A stretch of DNA of 64,000 bases from Streptococcus sanguinis SK1 = NCTC 7863 (GTDB taxonomy: Bacteria > Bacillota > Bacilli > Lactobacillales > Streptococcaceae): positions 310,001 to 374,000 of the forward strand of contig NZ_GL878507.1 of the NCBI RefSeq assembly GCF_000194945.1, written 5' to 3'. Shown one piece after another: positions 1-10,674 of the stretch. The notes under the pieces are model-generated. The model saw nothing but the letters and a program-made list of their open reading frames with translations. It had not been told where the DNA came from and did no database searches. A program made the position numbers and the translations under genes. Each line of letters begins with the position of its first letter. The first letter of the stretch is position 1.

Positions 1-1
1 T

Positions 2-406
2 TATATCGACTTTGAATATTTCTCTCACAAGGGAAAATTTGAAGAAATGCTAGAGTTTCCTAATCTGGTGTTGAGCTACCACAACTTCGAGGAAACACCG
101 GAAAATATGATGGAAATCCTGTCTGAGCTGACTTCTCTGACCCCTAAGGTGGTCAAGGTTTCTGTCATGGCTCACAATGAGCAGGATGTGCTGGACTTGA
201 TGAACTATACTCGCGGTTTTAAGACTTTAAACCCTGAGCAGGATTTTGTTACTATTTCCATGGGAAAAGTCGGCAAGATTTCTCGCATTGCGGCTGATTT
301 GACAGGTTCCAGCTGGTCATTTGCCAGTCAGGATATGGCGTCAGCACCCGGTCAGATTTCTCTGAGCAATATGAAGAAAATTCAGGAGATTTTGAATGAG
401 AATTAA
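2..406 (+). CDS. aroD: 3-dehydroquinate dehydratase, type I (5' end outside window)
   Basis: Converts 3-dehydroquinate to 3-dehydroshikimate in the cytosolic shikimate pathway. The reading frame is open from base 2, so only the C-terminal 134 residues are seen. The LSYHNF segment carries the catalytic histidine of type I enzymes, and the KVVKVSVMA segment holds the Schiff-base lysine. A Q/SxxGQIS-type C-terminus that closes the barrel is also present. The stop overlaps the start of aroE by 11 bases, so the two are translationally coupled. Assignment rests on these motifs and on the neighbouring aro genes. Confidence 0.93.
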   Translation, partial: YIDFEYFSHKGKFEEMLEFPNLVLSYHNFEETPENMMEILSELTSLTPKVVKVSVMAHNEQDVLDLMNYTRGFKTLNPEQDFVTISMGKVGKISRIAADLTGSSWSFASQDMASAPGQISLSNMKKIQEILNEN

Positions 407-1253
407 TGGCCACACCCGCATGGCTGCTGTGGTTGCCAAGCCAATTAAGCACAGTATTTCTCCTCTTATTCACAATATGGCTTTTGAAAAGACTGGTGTC
501 AATGGTGTCTATCTAGCTTGGGAAGTAGAAGTGAAGGATCTGCAGGCCAGTATAGAAAATATCCGCAGATACGATATGTTTGGTGTCAATCTTTCCATGC
601 CCTACAAGCAGGAAGTGATCCCTTATCTGGACGAGCTGGATGTCAGCGCTCGCCTTATCGGAGCAGTCAATACGGTTGTGAATAAAAATGGAATTTTAGT
701 TGGTTATAATACAGATGGCAAGGGATTTTTTAAGAGCTTGCCTTCTTTTGCTATTCGGGGCAAAAAAATGACGATTTTGGGGGCAGGTGGAGCAGCGACA
801 GCGATTATTGCCCAAGCAGCTTTGGACAATGCAGAGGAAATTTTTGTTTTCACTCGACAGTCTTCCTATGAGAAGACTGTCAGAAAGATGGCAGCTATCA
901 GTCGCCAAACCAAGAGTTCTATCCAGGTACTAACCTTGGAAGATGCGGATAGTTTGCAGGATACAATCAATCAATCAGACCTTCTGGTCAATGGGACTAG
1001 TCTAGGTATGGATGGCATCAGCATGCCCCTACCTGAACAGCTTGAACTACCTGACCAGATTTTAGTTGCGGATGTTATCTACCAACCTTTTGAAACGCCC
1101 TTTCTCAAATGGGCCAGAAATCAAAATGTCACAGCGGTCAATGGACTTGGTATGCTGCTCTATCAGGGAGCAGAAGCCTTTGAGCTTTGGACCGGCAAGA
1201 CCATGCCCAGTCAGGAAATTTGGCAGTGTTTAGAAGAATTGTACAACAATTGA
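396..1253 (+). CDS. aroE: shikimate dehydrogenase (NADP+)
   Basis: Reduces 3-dehydroshikimate to shikimate. The 285-residue length is normal. The shikimate-binding SIS motif is at residues 20-22, the catalytic Lys is K71 in NLSMPYK, the partner Asp is D107 in NTDGKGF, and the Rossmann GAGGAA loop is at 129-134. The start at 396 lies inside the end of aroD, an 11-base overlap. Downstream the expected aroB is displaced about 2.9 kb by an unrelated cassette, so this end of the operon has probably been invaded. Confidence 0.95.
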   Translation: MRINGHTRMAAVVAKPIKHSISPLIHNMAFEKTGVNGVYLAWEVEVKDLQASIENIRRYDMFGVNLSMPYKQEVIPYLDELDVSARLIGAVNTVVNKNGILVGYNTDGKGFFKSLPSFAIRGKKMTILGAGGAATAIIAQAALDNAEEIFVFTRQSSYEKTVRKMAAISRQTKSSIQVLTLEDADSLQDTINQSDLLVNGTSLGMDGISMPLPEQLELPDQILVADVIYQPFETPFLKWARNQNVTAVNGLGMLLYQGAEAFELWTGKTMPSQEIWQCLEELYNN

Positions 1254-1272
1254 ATAAGAGGAGAGCAAGATA

Positions 1273-1881
1273 TTGAAGAAAAAAATTATGGTATTAATTA
1301 TTATTCTGTTTATTATTATCTTAGGAGGATTTATTTTTATGCAACAAATAGAACATTCAAAATTAGAATCTAGAAGAGACAAGCTGATTAAGCATGCTTT
1401 CTCTCTTTTTGAAGAACAAACAGCTCTTTATATTAAGGAAAACTATGCTGGTATTAATAAAATTGAATTTTCTCCTATCTTTTTTGAAGAAGGAGGACCT
1501 AATGATTACTTATCTATTCAAGTTGTGCCAGTCATTTATGATCAAGAAGGAAATAAGGCCTATTTGGGACGTAAAGTAGGAAAAACATCTTTCCTCAGTT
1601 ATGGTTTGCATTTTGGTGTTGAATTTGATTTTGGGATTGATAATGAAGAAATTATTGTTTTAGAGAATTCGAAAGCTGGTGGAGATATTGATGTATCTGA
1701 CGCTAAGACTCTCCCTGAGAATGCAAAAATGTCTAAAGGATATGGAATTGATGATAATATAAGTGCATTAGTAAAAGATGGTCAGTTGAAAAATGTCGAG
1801 AAAAAGGAGGGTGGTAGTCCTCAAGTCGAAATTGTTTATAACCTAGAAATTCAGAAAGGAAATTATCGGAAATGGCGTTGA
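1273..1881 (+). CDS. membrane-anchored protein, candidate immunity protein of the lipase cassette
   Basis: Not a recognised named family. The 202-residue product has one N-terminal hydrophobic segment (about residues 5-23) after a short Lys-rich start, then a soluble acidic domain that should lie outside the membrane. There is no lipobox cysteine, so it is a signal-anchor protein rather than a lipoprotein. The TTG start at 1273 is chosen because a GGAG site ends 9 bases before it; the ATG at 1288 is too far from that site. It overlaps the next gene by 10 bases. By position and topology it could neutralise the adjacent lipase-like toxin at the outer membrane face, as the lipoprotein TilA does for TslA in Staphylococcus aureus. 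That role is inferred. Confidence 0.6.
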   Translation: MKKKIMVLIIILFIIILGGFIFMQQIEHSKLESRRDKLIKHAFSLFEEQTALYIKENYAGINKIEFSPIFFEEGGPNDYLSIQVVPVIYDQEGNKAYLGRKVGKTSFLSYGLHFGVEFDFGIDNEEIIVLENSKAGGDIDVSDAKTLPENAKMSKGYGIDDNISALVKDGQLKNVEKKEGGSPQVEIVYNLEIQKGNYRKWR

Positions 1882-3230
1882 CAGATGAAGAAATTCAACA
1901 AGTTATGGCAAAACGAAAAGAAATAATTGAGCAAAATGAAGATACCGTGTTCTATATAGGTACTAATGAAAATAGAAAATATTATACTATTATAGAAATA
2001 AAAAACGAAACAACTCAAGGTATTGCTTTCGTGCCTTCGGATTCAGAGGGGAAAAATTTAGATTATACACAAACTAGTGTGGTTTATTTAGGAACTCAAG
2101 TTGGATTAGAGACGGTTTGGGTTACTCCGACGGATCCAATTCTTGTTCCAAACGAATCAACTAGAAATGCCATAAAAGCCCGTGAAGCTTTGTCTCCTCA
2201 GTATAATGATATGGAGTTGTTCTATAAAAATGCAGCAGAAGAGGTTGCTAAACATAATGGAACTATTACCAATCTCTCTGCTTATAGTCAGTCTGGTGTC
2301 CCTGGGGTAAAAATAGGGGCTAAATATAAGGTTCCCCAAATAACTACTTTTGTAGATTGGGGTGGCATAGGTGCTCTAAATAGTGGCGTATTTACAAAGA
2401 GTGAACTAGAGTATATTAATAGTCATACACACTCATATAGCGATTCTGGCAAAGATTTAACCTCCTTAGACGGTGGAGGGGGAAAAATTGTGTATGGAAA
2501 GGTTTTTACAGCAGAAGGTACTCATGGTATCAATTCTCCTTGGGGAGATCATGCTCCAGAGTTTTTCCATTTGAAGGGGAACCGTTTGGATATTGACTGG
2601 TATTATAAGAAAAATATGTTTGCTACTGGTATGAGCGAAGCGCAGGTAAGAAAGATTGCTAAGGTAAAGGCTCAAAAAGCGAAAGAAACTAATTTATTGG
2701 ATTGGGGGACATGGTTTGACAGTACAGATCCAGAAGTCTATGTCAAAGAATATTTGGAGAAATATGGTCCTTTTGAACCTGAGCCAGTTGATAAAGTAAA
2801 ATTGAATAACAAGACCATTATGGAACTGCACAAGAAAATGGGGAGTGTTTCAGGAAGTAAGCTCATCAGTCTGCGGGAAGAATTGGTAGCCACAGTAGCT
2901 GATAATGCTCGCTTGCAAGGCAGTCTGTATCAGTCAGAAGTTGATCAGAAATTGGCACAGGCTAAAGAAAGCGCGGAAAACCATATATCTGAGGTGCATG
3001 AGGCAGCATACCAAATGGCAAAGAGTTTATCAAGTTCGGAAGTGGAAACTTTGTTGAGCGAGTTTACCTTGGAGACTTGTTGGGATGCTGGTTTGGAAAC
3101 TGGGACACTTGAGCAGTCGGCTAGCTATGCAAGAAAATTATCTGAGATTGCTGAGGTGTTGGAAGCTGCGTCTGGTAAAATAGTGGCTCTGGATAAGGAA
3201 CAGGCTGCTTTGTTTGGTTTATCAAAATGA
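1872..3230 (+). CDS. lipase-like protein with C-terminal LXG-like helical domain (putative type VII secreted toxin)
   Basis: A 452-residue protein with no signal peptide. The N-terminal part (about 1-300) looks like an alpha/beta hydrolase. LSAYSQSG at 135-142 aligns with the LTGHSLGG nucleophile elbow of Mbeg1-like lipases, which would make S139 the nucleophile. The AEGTHGINSPWGDH stretch near 214-227 resembles the catalytic-His region. The C-terminal part (about 310-452) is helical, acidic and rich in Ala, Glu, Lys and Ser, like an LXG or WXG100 helical hairpin. Enzymatic-first, LXG-last order is the reversed arrangement described for the type VII lipase toxin TslA. The flanking small genes fit TslA's helper proteins. 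The nucleophile elbow is atypical, so catalytic activity is uncertain. No type VII core genes are in the window. Confidence 0.6.
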   Translation: MALTDEEIQQVMAKRKEIIEQNEDTVFYIGTNENRKYYTIIEIKNETTQGIAFVPSDSEGKNLDYTQTSVVYLGTQVGLETVWVTPTDPILVPNESTRNAIKAREALSPQYNDMELFYKNAAEEVAKHNGTITNLSAYSQSGVPGVKIGAKYKVPQITTFVDWGGIGALNSGVFTKSELEYINSHTHSYSDSGKDLTSLDGGGGKIVYGKVFTAEGTHGINSPWGDHAPEFFHLKGNRLDIDWYYKKNMFATGMSEAQVRKIAKVKAQKAKETNLLDWGTWFDSTDPEVYVKEYLEKYGPFEPEPVDKVKLNNKTIMELHKKMGSVSGSKLISLREELVATVADNARLQGSLYQSEVDQKLAQAKESAENHISEVHEAAYQMAKSLSSSEVETLLSEFTLETCWDAGLETGTLEQSASYARKLSEIAEVLEAASGKIVALDKEQAALFGLSK

Positions 3231-3242
3231 TAGGAGGATGAA

Positions 3243-3548
3243 ATGGTAGGAGGAGCTTTAGCTATTGATAAGCTGTCAGTTGAGAATGCTTTGAAGGAAC
3301 TAAAGAAAGAGCAAGAAAGGACAGCTATTCGAGCGGTTATTGCGGCTAAGAAACTAGTCATTGCTCAGGAAGGGATTGAATTGCAGGATTGGTTTAATGG
3401 TCACGCTGAGAAGATGAAGTCTTTTGCGGCGACGGTCTTGGTAGCGGATTTGAAAGGTGGCTTTACTGGTAAGGCTGCCGAGGCAGCGGAGAGTGCTTTG
3501 CAGTCTGTACCCCAGCCGAACTTAACAAGTCCAATCATTGGAGGATAA
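3243..3548 (+). CDS. small helical protein, candidate LXG partner (TlaA-like)
   Basis: A 101-residue, predicted mostly helical protein without signal peptide or membrane segment. It has an Ala/Lys/Glu-rich central helix and a Gly/Pro-rich C-terminus ending in IIGG. A GGAGG site (3233-3238) lies just before the start, and the gene follows the lipase-like gene by 12 bases. Size, composition and position fit the small helical proteins that bind LXG domains and deliver them to a type VII secretion system. No family is recognised with certainty, and no WXG motif is visible. Confidence 0.55.
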   Translation: MVGGALAIDKLSVENALKELKKEQERTAIRAVIAAKKLVIAQEGIELQDWFNGHAEKMKSFAATVLVADLKGGFTGKAAEAAESALQSVPQPNLTSPIIGG

Positions 3549-3551
3549 ACT

Positions 3552-3884
3552 GTGACTCTACGCCAAAAGAATATTGAAGAGTTAGAAAACGCATATATTA
3601 AAAAAACGAGGCAATTTAATGAGTTTGAATGGGACTGTGAGGATTTGCGAAAGGATGTGCAAAGGCATACAGAAGACTTGGCTGACTGGGTTTATTATTT
3701 CTATCGTCGGACATCAAGTAGACATTTTAATTCGATTTCTAATCAGCTGTTTTACCTACAAGAGGAGTTTGAAGTCAAACTGAAGCGCTTTGAAAGACGC
3801 TTGGAAGATGAGAGAGAAGTTGAAAGGAAGAAATTTCAACAGGAGCTGGATCGGTTGTGTCGCCAAGGATATGAGGAGGATTAG
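3552..3884 (+). CDS. small coiled-coil protein, DUF3958-like
   Basis: A 110-residue, highly charged protein that looks like one long coiled coil, with heptad-like Leu/Phe spacing and a run of Glu/Arg/Lys over about residues 70-105. The pattern resembles DUF3958 proteins, which occur beside LXG toxins in Firmicutes. The start is GTG at 3552, with a GGAGG site seven bases upstream. It follows the preceding gene by three bases, so it is part of the same transcript. A helper or chaperone role for the LXG-like toxin is inferred from context only. Confidence 0.55.
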   Translation: MTLRQKNIEELENAYIKKTRQFNEFEWDCEDLRKDVQRHTEDLADWVYYFYRRTSSRHFNSISNQLFYLQEEFEVKLKRFERRLEDEREVERKKFQQELDRLCRQGYEED

Positions 3885-4137
3885 TTTTCTCTGATATACT
3901 AAACGAAAGTTTTCACCAAACTAAACAGAGTGAGTCTCTCAAAACAGTATTTTTGAGATTGTTGAACAGATTTATAAAGTTAATAAAAAGAATATAGATG
4001 TCTCATTTTACTAGACACACACAGGAGAGTATTAATAAGCAGACTAGAAATAGCTACTGATACTGAAATATTTGACGTAATTTGATATACTAGGAAGCAA
4101 GTATAATTTTTTTGATTGACTCGGAATGGAGGCGCTT
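3885..4137 (+). promoter_or_regulatory. intergenic region with weak terminator and aroB promoter
   Basis: No gene is seen here. An 8-bp stem (3937-3958, TCTCAAAA/TTTTGAGA) could end the cassette transcript, although its T-run is poor. An extended -10 (TGA then TATACT at 4086-4091) lies about 45 bases upstream of aroB, with a weak -35 (CTGAAA) 17 bases upstream. A second TATAAT sits at 4102-4107. The same TGATATACTA string also occurs at 3892-3901. aroB therefore probably has its own promoter downstream of the inserted cassette. Confidence 0.5.
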
Positions 4138-5205
4138 ATGAAACTGAATGTGAATCTCCCGCATCATCCCTATGATATTCTCATCGAAAAGGGGTCTTTA
4201 TCTCAGGCTGGAAGTTGGCTGCGTCAGCTTTGGCAGCCTCAGAAGGTAGTCATCGTCACGGACAATCGAGTGGCTCGACTCTATGCGGAAAAGGTCAAGC
4301 TGAGCTTGGAAGCGGCTGGCTTTGAGACTTTTGTCTTTGACTTTTTGGAGGGTGAGGCCAGCAAGAACTTAAAGACGGTCAACAAAGTCTATGAGTTTTT
4401 GGTCAAGGTTGGTTTGACCCGCAGCGATGGTATCGTGGCCTTGGGTGGCGGAGTTGTCGGAGATTTGGCAGGCTTTGCTGCTTCGACCTATATGCGGGGC
4501 GTGCATTTCGTGCAGGTTCCGACTAGTCTGACTGCTCAAGTGGACTCCTCTATCGGTGGTAAGACAGGTGTCAATACGCCTTGGGCTAAGAATATGGTCG
4601 GCACTTTTACCCAGCCTGACGGAGTTCTGATTGACCCAGAAGTCTTGCATACTTTGGGTCAGCGGGAACTGATTGAAGGCATGGGCGAGGTGGTCAAGTA
4701 CGGCTTGATTGAGGATAAGGAACTCTGGGAAGAGCTGTCAGAAATGGATGGCAGTCCAGAGTCTATTTTGGAGCATGCAGAGAGCATCATTTACCATTCC
4801 TGTGATGTCAAGCGTAAGATTGTGGTTGAGGACGAGCTGGATAATGGCGTCCGCCTCTATCTGAATTTCGGCCATACTATTGGGCACGCTATTGAAGCGA
4901 CAGCAGGCTACGGAAAAGTCATGCACGGTGAAGCTGTGGCGATTGGCATGGCACAGGTTTCCCGCGTCGCTGAAAAGAAAGGCCTCATGCCAGCTGGGAT
5001 TACAGAAGACATTATCCGCATGTGTCAGAAGATTGGCTTGCCGGTGGATTACCAGCCATGGAATGAGAATGCTCTCTATCAGGCACTGACCCATGATAAG
5101 AAGGCTAGAGGCAACTCTATCAAGCTAGTACTGGTGCCTGAGTTGGGTTCGGCTAGTATTCACCAGATTCCGCTGGAAGAGATGAAAGAATTTCTGAAGA
5201 AATGA
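4138..5205 (+). CDS. aroB: 3-dehydroquinate synthase
   Basis: Cyclises DAHP to 3-dehydroquinate using NAD+ and a divalent metal. The protein is 355 residues from the chosen start. The NAD-binding [11 protein letters not shown] motif, the [11 protein letters not shown] motif, the metal ligands in the GHTIGHAIE histidine motif and a later [10 protein letters not shown] histidine are all present. The ATG at 4138 is preferred over the in-frame ATG at 4126, because the GGAGG site (4128-4134 region) lies between them and only the second has correct spacing. The next gene in the series is aroC. Confidence 0.95.
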   Translation: MKLNVNLPHHPYDILIEKGSLSQAGSWLRQLWQPQKVVIVTDNRVARLYAEKVKLSLEAAGFETFVFDFLEGEASKNLKTVNKVYEFLVKVGLTRSDGIVALGGGVVGDLAGFAASTYMRGVHFVQVPTSLTAQVDSSIGGKTGVNTPWAKNMVGTFTQPDGVLIDPEVLHTLGQRELIEGMGEVVKYGLIEDKELWEELSEMDGSPESILEHAESIIYHSCDVKRKIVVEDELDNGVRLYLNFGHTIGHAIEATAGYGKVMHGEAVAIGMAQVSRVAEKKGLMPAGITEDIIRMCQKIGLPVDYQPWNENALYQALTHDKKARGNSIKLVLVPELGSASIHQIPLEEMKEFLKK

Positions 5206-5295
5206 GTGCCAGATGGAGTTTAAGACGATTGGACAGTTTGGATAAAAATAGACAGATTGTCCAGTTCTTTCCATCCCAGAAATAGGAGAAAATGT

Positions 5296-6462
5296 ATGAG
5301 ATACTTAACAGCAGGAGAATCCCACGGACCACGTCTGACAGCTATTATTGAGGGGGTGCCGGCTGGTCTTCCTCTGACCGCTGACTATATCAATGCTGAG
5401 CTCAAGCGTCGTCAGGGTGGGTACGGCCGTGGTGCCCGCATGAAGATTGAAAGCGATCAAGTCGAGATTACGTCTGGGGTTCGGCATGGCTTGACCATGG
5501 GCGGTCCGATTACCCTCAATGTCACAAATCTGGATCACCAGAAGTGGCTGGAGATTATGAGTGCGGCAGATGTGGATGAAAAGAAAAAAGGGCTGCGCAA
5601 GATTACCAAACCACGCCCTGGCCATGCGGACTTAGTCGGAGGTATGAAATACCGCTTTGATGATTTGCGAAATTCTCTGGAGCGTTCTTCTGCCCGCGAA
5701 ACGACCATGCGTGTGGCAGTCGGAGCAGTAGCCAAGCGTTTGCTGGAAGAAATCGGTGTGGAGGTAGCCAGCCATATCGTAACCTTTGGCGGCATTGATA
5801 TTGATGTGCCGGCCGATCTAACTGTAGCAGAAATCAAGGAAAGAGCTGCCCAGTCAGAGGTTTCCATTGTCAATCCTGAGCGCGAAGAAGAAATCAAGGC
5901 CTACATTGATCAAATTAAGAAAGACGGGGATACCATCGGTGGTGTCATTGAGACTGTCGTTGGTGGTGTGCCGGTCGGTCTGGGCTCCTATGTTCAATGG
6001 GACAAGAAGCTGGATGCCAAGATTGCTCAGGGAGTCGTGTCCATCAATGCTTTCAAGGGAGTCGAGTTTGGCGTGGGCTTTGAAGCCGGTCGTCTCAAGG
6101 GCAGTCAGGTAATGGATGAAATCCTCTGGTCTGAGGAAGATGGCTTCACTCGCAGGACCAATAATCTAGGCGGCTTTGAGGGCGGTATGACCAATGGTCA
6201 GCCAATTGTTGTACGCGGCGTTATGAAGCCCATTCCAACCCTTTATAAGCCACTGATGAGCGTAGATATCGAGACCCACGAGCCTTATAAGGCGACAGTA
6301 GAGCGGAGCGATCCTACAGCTCTGCCAGCGGCGGGTGTTGTCATGGAAAGCGTGGTGGCAACAGTTTTAGCCACCGAAGTTCTGGAGAAGTTCTCTTCGG
6401 ACAATCTGGAAGAACTGAAGGATGCGGTAGCCCGCCATCGGGAATTTGTCAAGAACTTTTAG
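5296..6462 (+). CDS. aroC: chorismate synthase
   Basis: Converts EPSP to chorismate with reduced FMN. The 388-residue length is standard for the family. Signatures are [11 protein letters not shown] at the N-terminus, the GRGARMKIE segment, the RPGHADLVG segment and [15 protein letters not shown]. The ATG at 5296, seven bases after an AGGAG site, is chosen over an upstream in-frame ATG at 5257 that would add 13 non-conserved residues. It sits between aroB and tyrA and is likely cotranscribed with both. Confidence 0.96.
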   Translation: MRYLTAGESHGPRLTAIIEGVPAGLPLTADYINAELKRRQGGYGRGARMKIESDQVEITSGVRHGLTMGGPITLNVTNLDHQKWLEIMSAADVDEKKKGLRKITKPRPGHADLVGGMKYRFDDLRNSLERSSARETTMRVAVGAVAKRLLEEIGVEVASHIVTFGGIDIDVPADLTVAEIKERAAQSEVSIVNPEREEEIKAYIDQIKKDGDTIGGVIETVVGGVPVGLGSYVQWDKKLDAKIAQGVVSINAFKGVEFGVGFEAGRLKGSQVMDEILWSEEDGFTRRTNNLGGFEGGMTNGQPIVVRGVMKPIPTLYKPLMSVDIETHEPYKATVERSDPTALPAAGVVMESVVATVLATEVLEKFSSDNLEELKDAVARHREFVKNF

Positions 6463-6477
6463 AAGAAAGGAGTGGGC

Positions 6478-7584
6478 ATGGAGAGAAAAACAGTCTATAT
6501 CGCAGGTCTGGGACTGATTGGAGCTTCTTTGGCTCTGGGCATCAGGCGAGCTCATCCTGAGATTGAAATTCTCGGCTATAACAGAAGTGAAGAATCAAGA
6601 CAGGTTGCCCTGGAGCGAGGAATGGTAGACCGGGTAACGGATGATTTTGCCGCCTTTGCTCCATTGGCTGATGTGATTATTCTGGCTGTGCCCATCAAGC
6701 AGACCATAGCATTTATCAAGGATCTAGCGGAGCTGGACCTGAAGGAAAATGTTATCATCTCAGATGCTGGATCGACCAAGGCTGAGATTGTGGCAGCTGC
6801 AGAAAAGTATCTGCAGAATAAGCCCGTCCGCTTTGTCGGAGCTCACCCGATGGCCGGAAGTCACAAGACCGGAGCCAAGGCTGCCCATGTCACTCTCTTT
6901 GAAAATGCCTATTATATCTTTACGCCCTCTAGCCTGACCAAGTCTGGTACGCTTGAGGAAATGAAAGACTTGCTAAGTGGTCTTCATGCCCGCTTTATCC
7001 AGGTGGACGCAGCCGAGCACGACCGAGTGACCAGTCAAATCAGTCATTTTCCGCATATCCTAGCCTCCAGCCTTATGGAGCAAGCGGCAGCTTATAGCCA
7101 GGAGCATGAGCTGACCCAGTCTTTTGCGGCCGGTGGTTTTCGAGATATGACGCGGATTGCGGAGAGTGAGCCGGGTATGTGGACCTCTATTCTCTTGACT
7201 AATCCTGAAGCTATCTTGGAGCGGTTGGAAGATTTTAAAGATCAGTTAGACAAGGTGGCCGCAGTGATTGAGGCTAAGGACGAGACAGCTATCTGGGAAT
7301 TTTTCGACCGAGGGCGACAAAGCCGCAAGCAGATGGAAATTCATAAGCGGGCCGGTGTAGATAGCTTTTACGACCTCTTTATTGAGGTGCCCGACGAAGA
7401 AGATGCGATTTTGGGTATTTTGGAGCTCCTGCGGGGAATTTCAGTCGTCAATATTCGTATCAACGAGGAAAACCGTGAAGATATCAACGGTATTCTGCAA
7501 ATCACCTTTAAAAATCACCAAGATTTGGAAAAATCTGCTAAAATAGTAAGAGAAAATACGGATTACCTAGTGTCCGAAGACTAA
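6478..7584 (+). CDS. tyrA: prephenate dehydrogenase with C-terminal ACT domain
   Basis: Oxidises prephenate to 4-hydroxyphenylpyruvate in tyrosine synthesis. The 368-residue product has an N-terminal NAD-binding GLGLIGASLAL loop (about residues 8-18), the GAHPMAGSHKTG active-site segment near 122-133, and a C-terminal ACT domain (about 300-368) that normally binds tyrosine for feedback inhibition. The ATG at 6478 fits the AGGAG site at 6468-6472; an upstream GTG at 6472 lies inside that site. It is followed 18 bases later by the small YlbF-family gene. Confidence 0.94.
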   Translation: MERKTVYIAGLGLIGASLALGIRRAHPEIEILGYNRSEESRQVALERGMVDRVTDDFAAFAPLADVIILAVPIKQTIAFIKDLAELDLKENVIISDAGSTKAEIVAAAEKYLQNKPVRFVGAHPMAGSHKTGAKAAHVTLFENAYYIFTPSSLTKSGTLEEMKDLLSGLHARFIQVDAAEHDRVTSQISHFPHILASSLMEQAAAYSQEHELTQSFAAGGFRDMTRIAESEPGMWTSILLTNPEAILERLEDFKDQLDKVAAVIEAKDETAIWEFFDRGRQSRKQMEIHKRAGVDSFYDLFIEVPDEEDAILGILELLRGISVVNIRINEENREDINGILQITFKNHQDLEKSAKIVRENTDYLVSED

Positions 7585-7602
7585 TATAGATTGGAGAACT
7601 CT

Positions 7603-7941
7603 ATGTCAAATATTTATGATTTAGCCAATGAACTGAGCAGAAATCTGCGTGAGTTGCCTGAGTACAAGGCCGTCGCAGAAAGCAAGAAAGCAGTGGATGC
7701 TGATAGCGAAGCGAAGGCTATTTTTACAGATTATCTGGCTTTCCAGCAAGAACTGCAACAGCTGGCTCAGACTGGTCAGGTACCGACTCAGGAGGTGCAG
7801 GACAAGATGACTTCCTTTGGTGAGAAGATTCAGGGCAATGCTGTTCTTTCTGAATTCTTCAATAAGCAGCAGCAACTGTCCATCTATCTAGCGGACATTG
7901 AGCGTATCATCTTTGATCCGGTGCAGGATTTGCTTAAGTAA
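7603..7941 (+). CDS. YlbF/YmcA (UPF0342) family protein
   Basis: A 112-residue all-helical protein of the Com_YlbF family, whose Bacillus members act in a complex that influences RNase Y-dependent mRNA processing. Features include the [16 protein letters not shown] start and a C-terminal [13 protein letters not shown] segment typical of UPF0342. The ATG at 7603 is chosen because a GGAG site sits six bases upstream; the TTG at 7591 precedes that site. It is the last gene before two tandem terminator-like hairpins. Its specific role in this organism cannot be told from sequence. Confidence 0.85.
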   Translation: MSNIYDLANELSRNLRELPEYKAVAESKKAVDADSEAKAIFTDYLAFQQELQQLAQTGQVPTQEVQDKMTSFGEKIQGNAVLSEFFNKQQQLSIYLADIERIIFDPVQDLLK

Positions 7942-7955
7942 GTTAATAAAAAAGA

Positions 7956-7986
7956 AGAATCTGGGATGAATACCCGGATTCTTTTA
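7956..7986 (+). terminator. terminator-like hairpin after the UPF0342 gene
   Basis: A 10-bp stem AGAATCTGGG/CCCGGATTCT (one wobble pair) with a 7-base loop and a short T-run. A second hairpin follows at once. Confidence 0.7.
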
Positions 7987-8001
7987 GCTTTAGCTAGGAT
8001 T

Positions 8002-8031
8002 CCAGAAATTTTAAGAATTTCTGGTCTTTTT
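8002..8031 (+). terminator. rho-independent terminator upstream of aroA
   Basis: A perfect 9-bp stem CCAGAAATT/AATTTCTGG with a TTAAG loop, followed by TCTTTTT. With the hairpin just upstream it separates aroB-tyrA from aroA-psr. Confidence 0.8.
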
Positions 8032-8032
8032 A

Positions 8033-8041
8033 TGATAAAAT
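8033..8041 (+). promoter_or_regulatory. extended -10 promoter for aroA
   Basis: TGA followed by TAAAAT at 8036-8041, directly after the terminator. No good -35 is visible, as is common for streptococcal extended -10 promoters. Start of aroA is 33 bases downstream. Confidence 0.5.
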
Positions 8042-8043
8042 AA

Positions 8044-9822
<1,779 letters not shown>

Positions 9823-9826
<4 letters not shown>

Positions 9827-10656
9827 AAATAGCATTTTTAGGTCCCAGAGGCTCCTTTTCTCACCATGTAGCCCAAGCTGCCTTTCCCAGCCAGGACTTG
9901 GTGCCCTATCAGAATATCACCGATGTCATGAAGGCTTATGAGGCTAGGGAAGTGGATTACTCGGTCGTTCCGGTGGAAAATTCCATTGAGGGCAGTGTCC
10001 ATGAGACGCTGGACTATCTCTTTCATCAAGCAGATATTCAGGCGGTGGCTGAGATAGTTCAGCCCATCAAGCAGCAGCTCTTGGTGACGGATTTGGAGAA
10101 GCCAATTGAGAGGATATTTTCTCATCCGCAGGCTATTGCTCAAGGAAAGAAATATATCCGCCAGCATTATCCGCAGGCTGCCATTGAGGTGACAGCTAGT
10201 ACGGCCTATGCAGCTCGTTTTGTGGCGGAGCATCCTGAAAAGAATTTTGCGGCTATTGCCCCGCGGACGGCTGCAGCAGAATACGGGCTCAAAGTAGCGG
10301 CCAGCGATATTCAGGAAATGGAAGAAAATTATACCCGCTTCTGGATTTTGGGCCATGAGGTGCCTAAGCTTGAACTGGCTAAGACAGGAGACAAGCAGAC
10401 ACTGGCTTTGACCCTGCCGGACAATCTGCCAGGTGCCCTCTATAAGGCTTTGTCGACCTTCGCTTGGCGTGGGATTGACCTGACCAAGATTGAGAGCCGG
10501 CCTCTAAAAACGGCTTTGGGAGAGTATTTCTTCATTATTGACATTGACAACGAACAGAAAAAATTGGCGGATTTTGCCTATCAAGAGTTGACAAGTCTTG
10601 GAATTACTTATAAAATTTTTGGTAGCTACAGTGTGTTTCTGATTCAGGACAAGTAG
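9823..10656 (+). CDS. pheA: prephenate dehydratase
   Basis: Converts prephenate to phenylpyruvate in phenylalanine synthesis. The 277-residue stand-alone enzyme begins with FLGPRGSFSHHVA, has the VPVENSIEGSVHETLD segment and a TRF motif (YTRFWILG) that is essential in the family. A C-terminal ACT domain (about 190-277) contains an ESRPL sequence that forms the phenylalanine-binding site. It overlaps aroK by four bases. Feedback inhibition by phenylalanine is expected from these motifs. Confidence 0.95.
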
Positions 10657-10674
10657 CAATAGATTGGAGAAGAG

